Assembly: GCA_964650525.1 (NCBI GenBank)
Contig: CAZYUA010000020.1
Span: forward strand, 1-64,000
Source of the DNA: UBA1413 sp964650525
Lineage (GTDB): Bacteria; Bacteroidota; Bacteroidia; Bacteroidales; Prolixibacteraceae
DNA length: 64,000 nucleotides
Direction of reading: 5' to 3'
Below the pieces are notes generated by a model that was given only the letters and a program-made list of their open reading frames with translations, was not told the DNA's origin and made no database searches. Shown here piece by piece: positions 1-9,971 of the stretch (positions are counted from its first letter, which is position 1; each line of letters opens with the position of its first letter). The position numbers and the translations under genes were made by a program.

Positions 1-20
1 ATGTTGATTATCAACAAATT

Positions 21-56
21 AAAAAGGCTGCCCTTTTGAGACAGCCTCTTTTTTTA
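21..56. terminator. Bidirectional intrinsic terminator
   Basis: An A-run (21-25) is followed by a stem of AGGCTG (25-30) pairing with CAGCCT (42-47) around an 11-nt loop, then a T-run at 49-55. With A-run and T-run on opposite sides it can act on both strands. Read on the minus strand it lies about 190 nt beyond the last susD-like gene, so it is the likely end of the seven-gene operon. A plus-strand gene left of the window could use it too. Confidence 0.75.
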
Positions 57-160
57 TCCTGCCGTCTGACGTTTAGTGCGGTATAAGATAAGGGGGAAAA
101 AGAATCCTGTTCATGATTGCATTTTACGATGAAACCACAAGCAGCCAGATCCCCGGAACG

Positions 161-205
161 AAAGGCTGAAAGCCTTTTTCAATCCAGCCCAAGGCGTTGC
201 CTTGG
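161..205. repeat. Two small hairpins downstream of the susCD operon
   Basis: Two perfect short inverted repeats sit side by side: AAAGGCT/AGCCTTT (161-167 and 171-177) and CCAAGGC/GCCTTGG (189-195 and 199-205). They lie in the 3' untranslated region of the leftmost gene, before the terminator at 21-56. They could protect the 3' end of the mRNA; that is inference. Neither has a good T-run on the minus strand. Confidence 0.5.
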
Positions 206-244
206 ACTAAATTAAGTTGTCCCTGCAAGGAGCTCTATCGGCGA

Positions 245-2122
245 CTATTCAAAATACCGGATATACCAGTTGTCTTCGTTTAACAAGTGGTTGTATATTA
301 CTTCCCGTTGTCCCTGCGGGTATTTTGCCGAAACCGTTCTTGCCAGGAAATCAGGATCTATGTTTTTACGTCTTTGGGCGATGCGCATCAGGTCGTAATA
401 GCGTTCTCCCTCAAAGGCCAGTTCACGGGCCCGTTCTTCGAGGATCTGCTCCTCGAGGTAAAGTTGTTTTTTCAGCAGATTTCCGGTTAAATCGATATAA
501 CCCAAGATCTTATTGGTATAGGGATCGTGATTGTAAATATAATTGGTCAAATTGATTCCATCGGTGGTGCCTCCGAACCCGACTCTGCCCCTGACACCCA
601 ATTGAGGCCGGTTGATGCTGATGGTATAATTGCTCCCGTCGTTTAAGATATTCAAGGCGTTGGTGGTGAAAGTCCGAACGGTTCCCCCCAGATTGAAGGC
701 CCACCAGGTATAAATCTCAGCCATATAAAGATGGATACCCGCAGCCCGGTACACAATAAAATTGGCATCCTGGTCATAGAGCTTTTTTCCGTAGGAGTAT
801 TTCCATACAACGGTATCGGCATCCTCCACCAGCAACCTTGAGGTCCGTTCATCACCCAGGGCCCTGAGATACAACATATTCTGTATGGTCTGGTCGGAAA
901 GAACCTGCTGGTCTCTTACGTAGGCATACGACACCCCGTGCCCCCGGTAAAAATCCCCGGGCCGTCCCATATTGCCCAGCCTGGTTAATGCCGGAAAATT
1001 TATATTTTCCAGGATCGTGTAGTTATCCCATAAATTTTCCCACTTCAGCACGCAGGCCCTGGTCGGTTTCAGCATGTATTTATGAGGGTTGTCAGGCTCA
1101 AAAAGTTCCTGGAAACTATTCTGCTGAAGATTCGCCTTGTTGAACCATATCGTAAGAATATGCTCATCCAGGTCAATCCGGTCCAGGATATTCCTCCAGT
1201 TGTATTCCGAGAAACTACGGTCCAGCTGGTAACGGGGATCGGAAGAGGGGAAAAAATAGATAATCCCGTTGCCGAAATGTTCTACCGCCTTTACATAATT
1301 GCCATCGGTCAGATACATCTGCCCCAGGAGAGCATGCCGGGCAAATTCATTCCAGATGGTAACTTCCCAGGTATTATCGTTATTCTCAATGTAATGGTTT
1401 ACCCCCACGGCTTTCACCTCTGTTTCCAACTGCCTGGTAAACAGATCGATCACCTTGCGCTGGTCAAGATACTGCTTTTCAAGTGGAACCTTCGTATTAT
1501 TGGTGGTATCATTATCATAACCATCAATGGAAAACCGGATGTCGACGCTGTCGATATAGATACCCGAAGAATTCACATAGTTGGTAATTTCGTCAACCGA
1601 CGTGAGCGATTCCGGGAAAAAGGGTATTTCCTTGTAAATGCGCACCGCATTGAAATAGGCCCACGCCCTCATACAGAGCGCTTCCCCGTAAAGCCGGTCA
1701 TAATTGGAAACATCCTTATCCGGATCCATCACTTCCGGATGTTCTTTCTTTAACATCCGGATGAAATTATTGGAAGCGGATATTAACTTGTAGAAATTGA
1801 GTGGGGAAGCATATTTGTTATTTTTAGAAATGTTGAAATTATAGACTTCCACCAGGTCTGCATTGGCATTTTCAGTTATCTGGAGCAAATCGCCCCGTAA
1901 CTCTCCCAAAACCACCAACTGCTCTACCAATTGTTGTTGCAGGCCATACAGTCCCATGCATACAGCCCGGTATTCGTAATAGTCGTTGAAAAGCTTATCT
2001 TCAGTAATATTCAGTTCCTGCTCCGGATTCAGGAAATCCTTGCAGGAGAAAAGGCCTGTCGCAACACCCGATATCGTTGCAAAGAGCAGAGAATATTTCA
2101 GAAACTTATTCATGGTCGTCAT
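245..2122 (-). CDS. SusD/RagB-family outer-membrane lipoprotein
   Basis: Surface-exposed substrate-binding lipoprotein that partners a SusC-type TonB-dependent channel; this copy pairs with the SusC gene just upstream (12-nt gap). It is 625 residues, longer than the roughly 500-550 usual for the family. A lipobox LFSC puts the acylated Cys at residue 27. The C-terminal SusD signature (ILEERARELAFEGERYYDLM) lies at about 560-579. A second in-frame ATG at 2113 (MNKFLK) is an equally good start and gives a more typical signal peptide. Last gene of the operon, followed by two hairpins and a terminator. The substrate cannot be read from the sequence, since SusD proteins vary too much in the binding site. 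Confidence 0.93.
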   Translation of the reverse strand: MTTMNKFLKYSLLFATISGVATGLFSCKDFLNPEQELNITEDKLFNDYYEYRAVCMGLYGLQQQLVEQLVVLGELRGDLLQITENANADLVEVYNFNISKNNKYASPLNFYKLISASNNFIRMLKKEHPEVMDPDKDVSNYDRLYGEALCMRAWAYFNAVRIYKEIPFFPESLTSVDEITNYVNSSGIYIDSVDIRFSIDGYDNDTTNNTKVPLEKQYLDQRKVIDLFTRQLETEVKAVGVNHYIENNDNTWEVTIWNEFARHALLGQMYLTDGNYVKAVEHFGNGIIYFFPSSDPRYQLDRSFSEYNWRNILDRIDLDEHILTIWFNKANLQQNSFQELFEPDNPHKYMLKPTRACVLKWENLWDNYTILENINFPALTRLGNMGRPGDFYRGHGVSYAYVRDQQVLSDQTIQNMLYLRALGDERTSRLLVEDADTVVWKYSYGKKLYDQDANFIVYRAAGIHLYMAEIYTWWAFNLGGTVRTFTTNALNILNDGSNYTISINRPQLGVRGRVGFGGTTDGINLTNYIYNHDPYTNKILGYIDLTGNLLKKQLYLEEQILEERARELAFEGERYYDLMRIAQRRKNIDPDFLARTVSAKYPQGQREVIYNHLLNEDNWYIRYFE

Positions 2123-2134
2123 CCAAATATGAGG

Positions 2135-5100
2135 TTATAAGCCTAATTTAATACCAGCTATAAATTGTCTGTTTTGCGGGGTTTGGCCATAATCGATTCC
2201 CTGATCTACCTGGGAATAGGAGTAGGCAAATTCCGGATCATAGCCCAGATACCTGGAAAAAGTAAAAAGGTTGTTTGCCGAAACATAAAACAAAGCATTG
2301 CGGAAAGCAAGGAATTGCCTGGGTACCGTATAACTAAGCACGATATTTTTCACTCTCAGGTAAGAGCCATCCTCGATCCATCGCGATGAGAAGGCAGAGT
2401 TTCCCACGGGGTCGTTCCATAAGGCCCTCGGTACATCGGTATCCTGTCCATCGTATTGCCAGCGGTTCAGGACCTTGGAGCTCTGGTTTACCAGACCTGT
2501 CATCTCTTCATTTTTGTACCGGACATAATTAAACAACTCATTGCCGTAAACAAATTGCAGGGTGGTTCCCAGGGCCCAGCGCCCAAGGGTAAACGTGTTT
2601 ACCAGGCCTCCGAAAACCTCCGGAATCGAAGAACCGATGATGGTTTTATCAAAATCGTTGATGATATGGTCGGGTGCTCCATCGGGCCCGGAAATGTCTT
2701 CATAAATGGCATCACCGGCATTGAACATTTTGCTCTTTCTATTAAGCAGAGCGGCAGCGGCAGCTTCTTCCTGCGACCGGAATACCCCTTTAAAGACGTA
2801 GCCATAATAACTGTTGGCCGGAGCACCGGTGGTATTGATAATCTGGGCACCCTGAATATCGGTAACCAGCTTACCTCCTTTCATTTCCAGTATTTCGTTG
2901 TCAACTGAAGTTACATTGACTTCCAGATCCCATTTGAACTTTCTGCCCTCAATAAGCCGTGTAAATAAATTCACCTCGTAACCCCGGTTTTGCATTTTTC
3001 CACCGTTTTCAGGCCGGAAGGCATAGCCCAGATAAGGTTCCATCGGGGTGTACAGAAGCATGTCGTGGGTGGTCGTTCTGAAAACATCAAGGTTAACCGT
3101 GAAGCGGTTGGCAAGGATGGAAAGGTCGATACCCGCATTTAACTGGCCAACCGTCTCATAGGTAAGCTTATCGTTGGGAATCAGGGCGGGGTATAAACCT
3201 ACCGTTTCGCGGAAACGGAGGGCCTGGAAATAATGCGAGGCATTCGACTCCCCAATGTCATCATTTCCGCTTGTTCCGGCAGAAAAGCGGATTTTAAGCT
3301 CTTCCAGCCAGTTTAGGTTCTTCAGGAACGATTCTCCCGATATCCGCCAGGCTACCCCTCCGGCATAGAAAATTCCCATGGGTACACCGGACAGTTTCAG
3401 CGTATTCGGGGCGTTATCTCCCACCCTCGAGGAACCATCAAGGGAAACACTCCCCGTTAATATATACCGGTCTTTATAACTGTATGTAAAATTTTCATAC
3501 AGGGATATCCAGTTCCATATCTTGTTCTGTCCCCCGATTTCCCGGAGACTGTTGGTGCCATCCGCCAGCATCCGGTACTGGTCGTTGGCATGGGCATTTT
3601 TGGTTAAACCCCAGTCGTATTCAAATTTATTGGATAAAATATTGATCCCCCCCGTATTCACAAAGGCATGATTCGGCCCGAAACTCCTGTCGAAGCGGTA
3701 ATAGGTGTTGTTATAAAAAGAGGTAAGCGTATTGGTCGAAGCTTTCGAAACATTCCAGGCCTCACCATTATAATAACGTTCCATTCCCTTGTTGGGCATG
3801 AATATCTGTTCCTTCATTGCATTGTATGTCAACCCGAAATTGGTGATGACATCCAGGTTTTTTTTGAGGGCAAATTCAAAACCCAGGGTAGACAAAAAAT
3901 GGGTATTGATATTCTTGGCTTCGTAGTTTTCGATTATCGAAAGGGGATTGCTGGTTCCCAGCTCATCAACGTCCGCCAGCAAGGTCAGGAGATTCCCGTC
4001 TGCATCGTATTGGAACGGATTCAGCATCGGCGATTTTCCCAGGCTGGCCAGAATCGGACTGGTCTCCTTCACTTTTGCCGACTCTTTCAGGCTGGCATTG
4101 CTGTAATTCAGCGAGACTCCCGCATTCATCTTCAGCCAGGTAAAAATGTTCAAACGGCTTACAAAACGGAGATTGTACCCGTCGTATCCGGTGTTTTTAA
4201 TAATACCCCCGGCGTCCAGATAACCGAAAGAGAGTCCATAACTGGCAATTTCATCCCCGCCTTTGACCCGCAGGTTCAGATTGCTCAGGAAAGAATTGTT
4301 GAAGATATAATCCTGCCATTTCGTATTGTGCTGGTAATCAATATATCGCTCATCCTCTTCGGTCAAGAACAGATTGGGATACTTTTGCCGTATCCGCTCC
4401 TCAAGCATGCCGGAAGTAAACAATACCTCGCTGATCAGGGTTTTGTGCTGAGCTGCATTCATCTGCGGAATGAGGTTCGATGGAGAAAGGGAGTATCCCA
4501 TACGCATATCCAAATCGATGGTGGTCTGGGTGGCTTTCGGATCGAGGGTTTCAACAATGACCAGGCCGTTGGAAGCTTTGGATCCATAGGCAGCCGTGAC
4601 AGCCGGATCCTTGATGACGGTAACCCTTGAAATATCAAATGGATTGACAATCATCAACGGATTGTAGCTGAATCCATCCAGGTTGGAACCAAACAACTCC
4701 TGCGAAGTAAGAGGAATCCCGTCGATGATGTACAGGGGCTGGTTCGAGGAATTCAGCGAGGTTGCCCCCCGGATAAGAGTGGAGGCACCGCTGCCGGGAT
4801 CTCCCGAACGGTTTACCACATTCATGCCCGCAACCCGGCCCTGCATATACTGGTCGATCGACAAGGCCGGCGTAAAATGAACATCCCTGACTTTCAGATC
4901 AGCATAAGAAGAGATGATGTTCTTTTTATATACGGTCTTCGAAAGAATGGAGTATTCGTCATCCAGCGATGCCAGCTCTTCCGGAGTCAGGAAAATACGA
5001 ATCTTTTCCCGGCGGTTGATGTAGACCCTTTTTTTCTTGTATTCCCCGGCCGGAGAAATAATCAGCCAATGATCCCCCGATTCCGCTTTTATGGAAAACT

Positions 5101-5308
5101 TTCCCGACTCGTCGGTAACGACAGGCAAAGCATACGATCCTTCAATGCCGACCGATATGTTGGCCAGGGGTTTGTTGGCATCGGTAAGAACGACACCCCT
5201 TACCAGGATTGAATCCCCGGGGTCCTTCGCATAGGCATTCACCGCCAGAAAAAAGGTAATTATCAGTGCAATATGCCGGATTCCGACCCAAAAGTGTTTC
5301 GTCATCAT
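2135..5308 (-). CDS. SusC/RagA-family TonB-dependent outer-membrane transporter (copy 1)
   Basis: Large outer-membrane beta-barrel importing substrate handed over by the SusD lipoprotein encoded next. The open frame runs upstream to 5398, but that would overlap the preceding FAS1 gene. The double ATG at 5308/5305 begins a normal signal peptide (MMTKHFWVGIRHIA..., ending AYA), giving about 1057 residues. Then follow a carboxypeptidase-regulatory-like beta-sandwich, a plug with QPLYIIDGIPL and SGDPGSGASTLIRGA, and the barrel ending in IAGIKLGL. The stretch between the beta-sandwich and the plug (DDEYSILSKTVYKKN) departs from the usual SusC form. It is clearly different in sequence from the second SusC of this operon, so the two pairs probably take different ligands or different parts of one ligand. 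Confidence 0.93.
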   Translation of the reverse strand: MMTKHFWVGIRHIALIITFFLAVNAYAKDPGDSILVRGVVLTDANKPLANISVGIEGSYALPVVTDESGKFSIKAESGDHWLIISPAGEYKKKRVYINRREKIRIFLTPEELASLDDEYSILSKTVYKKNIISSYADLKVRDVHFTPALSIDQYMQGRVAGMNVVNRSGDPGSGASTLIRGATSLNSSNQPLYIIDGIPLTSQELFGSNLDGFSYNPLMIVNPFDISRVTVIKDPAVTAAYGSKASNGLVIVETLDPKATQTTIDLDMRMGYSLSPSNLIPQMNAAQHKTLISEVLFTSGMLEERIRQKYPNLFLTEEDERYIDYQHNTKWQDYIFNNSFLSNLNLRVKGGDEIASYGLSFGYLDAGGIIKNTGYDGYNLRFVSRLNIFTWLKMNAGVSLNYSNASLKESAKVKETSPILASLGKSPMLNPFQYDADGNLLTLLADVDELGTSNPLSIIENYEAKNINTHFLSTLGFEFALKKNLDVITNFGLTYNAMKEQIFMPNKGMERYYNGEAWNVSKASTNTLTSFYNNTYYRFDRSFGPNHAFVNTGGINILSNKFEYDWGLTKNAHANDQYRMLADGTNSLREIGGQNKIWNWISLYENFTYSYKDRYILTGSVSLDGSSRVGDNAPNTLKLSGVPMGIFYAGGVAWRISGESFLKNLNWLEELKIRFSAGTSGNDDIGESNASHYFQALRFRETVGLYPALIPNDKLTYETVGQLNAGIDLSILANRFTVNLDVFRTTTHDMLLYTPMEPYLGYAFRPENGGKMQNRGYEVNLFTRLIEGRKFKWDLEVNVTSVDNEILEMKGGKLVTDIQGAQIINTTGAPANSYYGYVFKGVFRSQEEAAAAALLNRKSKMFNAGDAIYEDISGPDGAPDHIINDFDKTIIGSSIPEVFGGLVNTFTLGRWALGTTLQFVYGNELFNYVRYKNEEMTGLVNQSSKVLNRWQYDGQDTDVPRALWNDPVGNSAFSSRWIEDGSYLRVKNIVLSYTVPRQFLAFRNALFYVSANNLFTFSRYLGYDPEFAYSYSQVDQGIDYGQTPQNRQFIAGIKLGL

Positions 5309-5330
5309 TTCGCGTCTCTTCTTATGTTTG

Positions 5331-6893
5331 TCAATTTGGTATGAAATCAATATAGTCGATGACCAACCCATTGTTGGGCACCCTGTTGGCTTCAACATAC
5401 TCGATTTTCAGTTTTGCAATGCCATATTCGGTGATATTGGATACCAGACAATCGAATCGGTTAAACCTGCCTTCCGGGACATACCGGATCCCGGTCACCC
5501 CGGTGATAACTCCCCTGTATCTTACATAATCGTAATACTCAAAAGTTCTCACCAATTGATCATTGATATAGATATTGAATTTTCCGCCAATATCCATGTG
5601 TGTGCGGAATACCATCAGGTAATTCCGCGGGAAAAGCCGCATGGTGTTGAACTCAACGGAAAAGGTCCCAGCATATCCTTTGGGGAAATTCACTTTTACA
5701 ATGGAATCGTTCGAAGCCCCGGTGATCAGTTCCCGCACCGGCTCAAAAGAACTGCTGCTTTTCACTTTTACGCTGTCGCGCCATGAAAATTTGTTGATTC
5801 CCGTTTCCCTGACCAACCTTTCGCCCTCGATTCTTGACTTTCCTGAATACAGAGAGTCGGGAATCACATAGTCCGTGTAATCGTAAAAATATCCATTGCT
5901 GCAAAGGGTCCGGTTGTTGGGAATATAGTTGATGATTACACTGTCTCCCTGTATATTCTGCAGTTTTACCGTGTCTTTTGCATGTTTGGGTAAAAACTCG
6001 TCGACTTCGAGCATATTCAGGAAGATACCATGTTCCAGTAAATGGGGAATCAGGATTTCATCCTGCCATTCCTCCGGAATATCAGCATAGCCCTGGTATT
6101 GTCCCCCCAATTTCGTGGCCATCACATCAAGTGCCGCACTGTATTTCTCCCATTTGGGAAAAACAATGGTTGCCGTGATATTCCTGAATTCCTCCGACAC
6201 AGGAAAATAATTGGAGACCCATAGCCGGTTGACCGGATCGTAACGGTATTCAAAGGTGTTCACAACCACGGAAACGGAATCATAAATAGTATTTCCATCT
6301 TTATCAAATCCCAGGGGCCTGCTTTTCCCCTTGTCCAGAATAACCGAATCCCGCTTGTCTATGTAAGCCTTCAGAATGGGGTTGTCCATGGCAATAAACT
6401 CGTACAGATTGGGTTTGGGTACAACCACATGGTTCATTTTGAAATATTTGCCGTTCAAAAATAAAGGGCTCTCAAAATCTACCTGAATCCCGTCAAAAGT
6501 TACCCGGGTACCTGATCGCTCAAACAGCGCATATTTTTCAGAAAGAGTCTGCACTTTTTGTTTACCCTGAATATTTACCAATTGAACAAAATGGGTAATG
6601 ATCAGGTAATCAAGGATTCTTTCGGTTACCTGCCCGGTATCCAGCAGTTGCGACATGGCCGCATTAACCGGTGCAAAAAGAGCATAGGTGTCGTTTTTTT
6701 CAAACAGGGTGTCGTATTTGAAATTTTTCATGTACTCCACATACATAGAGAGGTCGGGGTCTTCCTGCAGGGCTTCCCAAACATTCCGGCTGACTGTTTC
6801 TGGCTGTGCCAGGTAATGCTTGTCCCAGTATTCAGAGCAGCCTGAAAGCAGTATCCCCAGCAATACTACCGGTATGTATTTCTTTATGTTCAT
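5331..6893 (-). CDS. FAS1 (fasciclin)-domain surface lipoprotein B
   Basis: 520-residue lipoprotein: signal peptide with lipobox LSGC (acylated Cys19), then a FAS1-like domain (about 35-165; DTYALFAPVNAAMSQLL is a typical FAS1 motif). A second, degenerate FAS1-like region follows (about 165-360), and a C-terminal beta-rich module (about 390-520) ends in NNGLVIDYIDFIPN. The C-terminal module resembles jelly-roll ligand-binding domains, and a similar module ends the neighbouring FAS1 lipoprotein A. FAS1 domains are adhesion modules. Finding it between two susCD pairs with gaps of 12 and 22 nt suggests a surface accessory protein of the uptake complex. No catalytic motif is visible. Confidence 0.82.
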   Translation of the reverse strand: MNIKKYIPVVLLGILLSGCSEYWDKHYLAQPETVSRNVWEALQEDPDLSMYVEYMKNFKYDTLFEKNDTYALFAPVNAAMSQLLDTGQVTERILDYLIITHFVQLVNIQGKQKVQTLSEKYALFERSGTRVTFDGIQVDFESPLFLNGKYFKMNHVVVPKPNLYEFIAMDNPILKAYIDKRDSVILDKGKSRPLGFDKDGNTIYDSVSVVVNTFEYRYDPVNRLWVSNYFPVSEEFRNITATIVFPKWEKYSAALDVMATKLGGQYQGYADIPEEWQDEILIPHLLEHGIFLNMLEVDEFLPKHAKDTVKLQNIQGDSVIINYIPNNRTLCSNGYFYDYTDYVIPDSLYSGKSRIEGERLVRETGINKFSWRDSVKVKSSSSFEPVRELITGASNDSIVKVNFPKGYAGTFSVEFNTMRLFPRNYLMVFRTHMDIGGKFNIYINDQLVRTFEYYDYVRYRGVITGVTGIRYVPEGRFNRFDCLVSNITEYGIAKLKIEYVEANRVPNNGLVIDYIDFIPN

Positions 6894-6905
6894 TTCTGTC
6901 GGTTA

Positions 6906-8471
6906 TTAGATTGGTTCAAAACGCAGGTAATCCCAAATAAACCTCCCCGGAATGAGCGACTTGACCTCAATGACATGTTTATCATATTTGATGAAATCAA
7001 CGGTTCCGAGTTTGATCCTTTGTATCGGTGAAGCAGCGGTTCCTCCACTGGTAAGATCAATGAGTCCCCCTACTTTCTTTCCGTCTATGGTAACTTCCAC
7101 CACAGCGTTCAGCTGACTGAACCGGTCTGCTCCCAAAAAAACATCATAGCGGCCCTGCACAATTTTGGGCAGGGTATACCGGATCGAAAAATCCCCTGTT
7201 AGCTGCAGGTAATCATCATTCCAGGCTATGGTGGTCTCCTCTTCCAGCATAACAAATATCAGATCAGGACCGGTCCAGGTTATGGAATAGAGAGAAGCAG
7301 GATTTTCTACCAGGTAATTTCCCGGCTCTTTCTTCTCCCTATATTCGTAAAACAGGGGTTCCTCAAAAAATTCGTAATTGGCAATAGCCCTGGAGGGAGG
7401 GTATTGTTTCATCACCCTGTCGATAAAGTGAATGGCTCCGCTCTGCGTGATCACATTGCTGGCATCGTAATTAAAACCGATGTAATCAATGATCGTAGTA
7501 TCTTTATTTACAATGAGGGTGTCAAATTTCTCCTTACCCTTGTTGATCATTAAATCAATGGATAACCCACTGATATGTAATGGAATATCTGAGTAAGTTG
7601 CATAGTTGGTTGCCACACCCTCAAAATCGTCCAGAAATCGTTCTTCTTCCACAATGTGATAGGCAACATAATTAAACAACGGGTTGGACCGGCTTCTGTA
7701 GTCAGAGTTGCCGGGACTGATCCTGGCAGAAAGATCGCTGACTGAATAAATGCCCTGCTTCCGGTATATGGAATCAGGTTCCACCAGCAAAGTGAAAGGA
7801 CGGGTTTGATCGGGATCATTTTTTTTATTGATATCCAACGTATCCCGGATCCCGGTTAAATCAGTTGCAGCTTTGAAAATCGAAAAATCGCCATGCTGTT
7901 CCAGCCAGTCATAGGTGGTATAAGTAACCGGGTTAAGCGCTTTCTGGATGATATGGATATAGCCGTTTGACAATTCAATGTTGGGCTTGATAACCGGGGA
8001 TTGATTATTGATTTTGTAATAGGAGGTGTCTTCTTCAATGACAAAAGTCACCGTCAGATAATCATTGGATAAGGTGGCCTCGGAGAATGCACCAAAGGGA
8101 AAATCGTTCGTCAGAATTCCCATGTTGATGACGTGGTACCGGGCAAATGCCGAAACGAACTTCGCGTCATTCAGCAAATCGTTCAGCGAACCATATTGGT
8201 CATTCTCCCGGATATACTCCTCAATGGCCTCATTCCCCGGCAGGAATAGCGTGTAATCAATTCCGTTGGGATTATAGGCACTGAGGGTTTTGTCCAGTTT
8301 CGCCTTTTCCAGGATGGACAGGAAGCTGGAATAGAGACTGTCGTTCTCTACTATATAATCGTAAATGGTCATGTTCAGCATGTCCTCAAAACCTGCCTGT
8401 ACGATGGTTTCTTTGCAGGACCCCAGGGCTAACCCTGCCCAAAGAAGGATGGGTATCATTAACTTTTTCAT
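6906..8471 (-). CDS. FAS1 (fasciclin)-domain surface lipoprotein A
   Basis: 521-residue lipoprotein with lipobox LGSC (Cys19). Two FAS1 domains follow: about 30-185 (motif YTLFLPGNEAIEEYI; domain closing with NGYIHIIQKALNP) and about 185-360 (closing with SGAIHFIDRVMKQYPP). A C-terminal beta-sandwich (about 375-521) reads RYDVFLGADRFSQLNAVVEV and ends FIWDYLRFEPI. The paired H(I/V)I(Q/D)-type ends are what identify FAS1. The start is 3 nt after the stop of the upstream SusD, so the two are almost certainly translated together. Likely outer-leaflet accessory binding protein; the ligand is unknown. Similar to lipoprotein B in architecture, consistent with an old duplication. Confidence 0.85.
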   Translation of the reverse strand: MKKLMIPILLWAGLALGSCKETIVQAGFEDMLNMTIYDYIVENDSLYSSFLSILEKAKLDKTLSAYNPNGIDYTLFLPGNEAIEEYIRENDQYGSLNDLLNDAKFVSAFARYHVINMGILTNDFPFGAFSEATLSNDYLTVTFVIEEDTSYYKINNQSPVIKPNIELSNGYIHIIQKALNPVTYTTYDWLEQHGDFSIFKAATDLTGIRDTLDINKKNDPDQTRPFTLLVEPDSIYRKQGIYSVSDLSARISPGNSDYRSRSNPLFNYVAYHIVEEERFLDDFEGVATNYATYSDIPLHISGLSIDLMINKGKEKFDTLIVNKDTTIIDYIGFNYDASNVITQSGAIHFIDRVMKQYPPSRAIANYEFFEEPLFYEYREKKEPGNYLVENPASLYSITWTGPDLIFVMLEEETTIAWNDDYLQLTGDFSIRYTLPKIVQGRYDVFLGADRFSQLNAVVEVTIDGKKVGGLIDLTSGGTAASPIQRIKLGTVDFIKYDKHVIEVKSLIPGRFIWDYLRFEPI

Positions 8472-8474
8472 AGC

Positions 8475-9947
8475 CTAATAAACATAAAACGGATTCTGAA
8501 CCAGGTTTTTATTGCGTTCCAATTCCTTTTCATATACCGGAAGGTACCATCCCCGGGGATTGGTCAGTTTCGCTGCAAGGATCCTCTTTTGCGTGCTGGG
8601 AACATTCTGGATTATGACCTCGATCAGTTTTCCTTTCCTGGCATAGTTATTCCTCCGTCCCATCCGGAGCAGGTCAAACCACCTCTTTCCTTCAAAGGCC
8701 AGTTCCAGGGCCCGTTCTTCCAGGATGGCATCTTCAAAGGCAGAAGGACTTTCGGAAATAGTAAGCGGCGCCACATCGGCGCGTGAACGAATCTGGTTGA
8801 TGATCGACAGGGCTTCACCGTAACGCTCCAGTTGAGACAGGGCTTCGGCTTTCATGAGCAGAACATCAGCCAGCCGGTACACAATCCAGTTGCAACTGTA
8901 CTGGTCTGTGCCGGTTCTCACACTGGTGAGGCTGGGGGCAGATCCGACATATTTCCATATCGTGAAGTCATCCTCGCTGTTCATCACAATCGAGAACAAT
9001 TCTCCCCGTACCAGCTCCACAGCAAATTTCCGGGCAAATTTCTCCACCGCCTTGGTGCTGGGATCGTAATTGTACGAATACCGGTTGGTAAGACCATACA
9101 TGTGGTTATTCTGGTTCAGACTGTTGTCGAACTGAAACTCGAAAATGCTTTCCATGGAGTTGCCGGGATAAAACATCTCGAACCAACGGGCGGAAGGCAT
9201 AAGCTGAATATCCTTATTGGTGGTCAGGATACGGTCCACGTATCCGATGACCTTGTTGTATTCAAAATTCCAGAGGGCAATATCGGCCAGCAAAGCATCG
9301 AAGGCTGCCTTTGAGGCCCTGCCCTTGATTTCTGCCAGCGATATATAACTGTCGGAAGCAGCATAATTTCTCATTTCCTCAAGATCGATAACGATTCTTT
9401 CCAGAATTTCCGAAGTGGTGGTCTGGGGAAGATAAAAATCTGAATCATCCGATTCTGTTGGTTTAATAAGAAAAGGTACATCGCCGAAGATCCGGACCAG
9501 GTAAAAATAGCTGAGACTCCGTAAAAATGTGGCTTCCGCCATTATCCCGTTCAGCTTGAAGGGGGTGAACGTATTGTCGATTTCCTGTACCAGGGGAGCA
9601 TTTTTCAGTACATCATTGCAGTAATTGATCACCTGGTAGAATTTCTCCCAGTTACACAGATAATTATCCGGATAAATATTGCTTTCAGCCATTTTTTTCT
9701 GTTCACCATTCTGGTTGTAATCACCGGTAACCATATCGGCTCTAAGCTCCCCGTAGAGGAAAAACTGCTCATCCATGCCGGCCATCGTCTCATAGGCCCC
9801 CATCAATACCGCCTCCACATCTTCCTTTGTCTTCCAGAATTCTTCCCGGATAAGGCCGCTCGGAGGAATCAACTCCAGCCAGTCGTTGCAGGATGTCATC
9901 AAAAGCATTAGCAACAGGGGGATTTTATATCTGATGATTCTTTTCAT
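8475..9947 (-). CDS. SusD/RagB-family outer-membrane lipoprotein (copy 2)
   Basis: 490-residue SusD-like lipoprotein, a normal length for the family. Lipobox MTSC gives acylated Cys20. The TPR-like helical core is recognisable (EATFLRSLSYFYLVRIFGDVPF, here at about 140-160). The C-terminal signature is ILEERALELAFEGKRWFDLL. It follows its SusC partner after 24 nt and is followed 3 nt later by FAS1 lipoprotein A. It differs strongly from the SusD at the left end, so the operon is not a recent tandem duplication. Confidence 0.95.
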   Translation of the reverse strand: MKRIIRYKIPLLLMLLMTSCNDWLELIPPSGLIREEFWKTKEDVEAVLMGAYETMAGMDEQFFLYGELRADMVTGDYNQNGEQKKMAESNIYPDNYLCNWEKFYQVINYCNDVLKNAPLVQEIDNTFTPFKLNGIMAEATFLRSLSYFYLVRIFGDVPFLIKPTESDDSDFYLPQTTTSEILERIVIDLEEMRNYAASDSYISLAEIKGRASKAAFDALLADIALWNFEYNKVIGYVDRILTTNKDIQLMPSARWFEMFYPGNSMESIFEFQFDNSLNQNNHMYGLTNRYSYNYDPSTKAVEKFARKFAVELVRGELFSIVMNSEDDFTIWKYVGSAPSLTSVRTGTDQYSCNWIVYRLADVLLMKAEALSQLERYGEALSIINQIRSRADVAPLTISESPSAFEDAILEERALELAFEGKRWFDLLRMGRRNNYARKGKLIEVIIQNVPSTQKRILAAKLTNPRGWYLPVYEKELERNKNLVQNPFYVY

Positions 9948-9971
9948 GTCGGTATGTCTCCTTTTATATGA

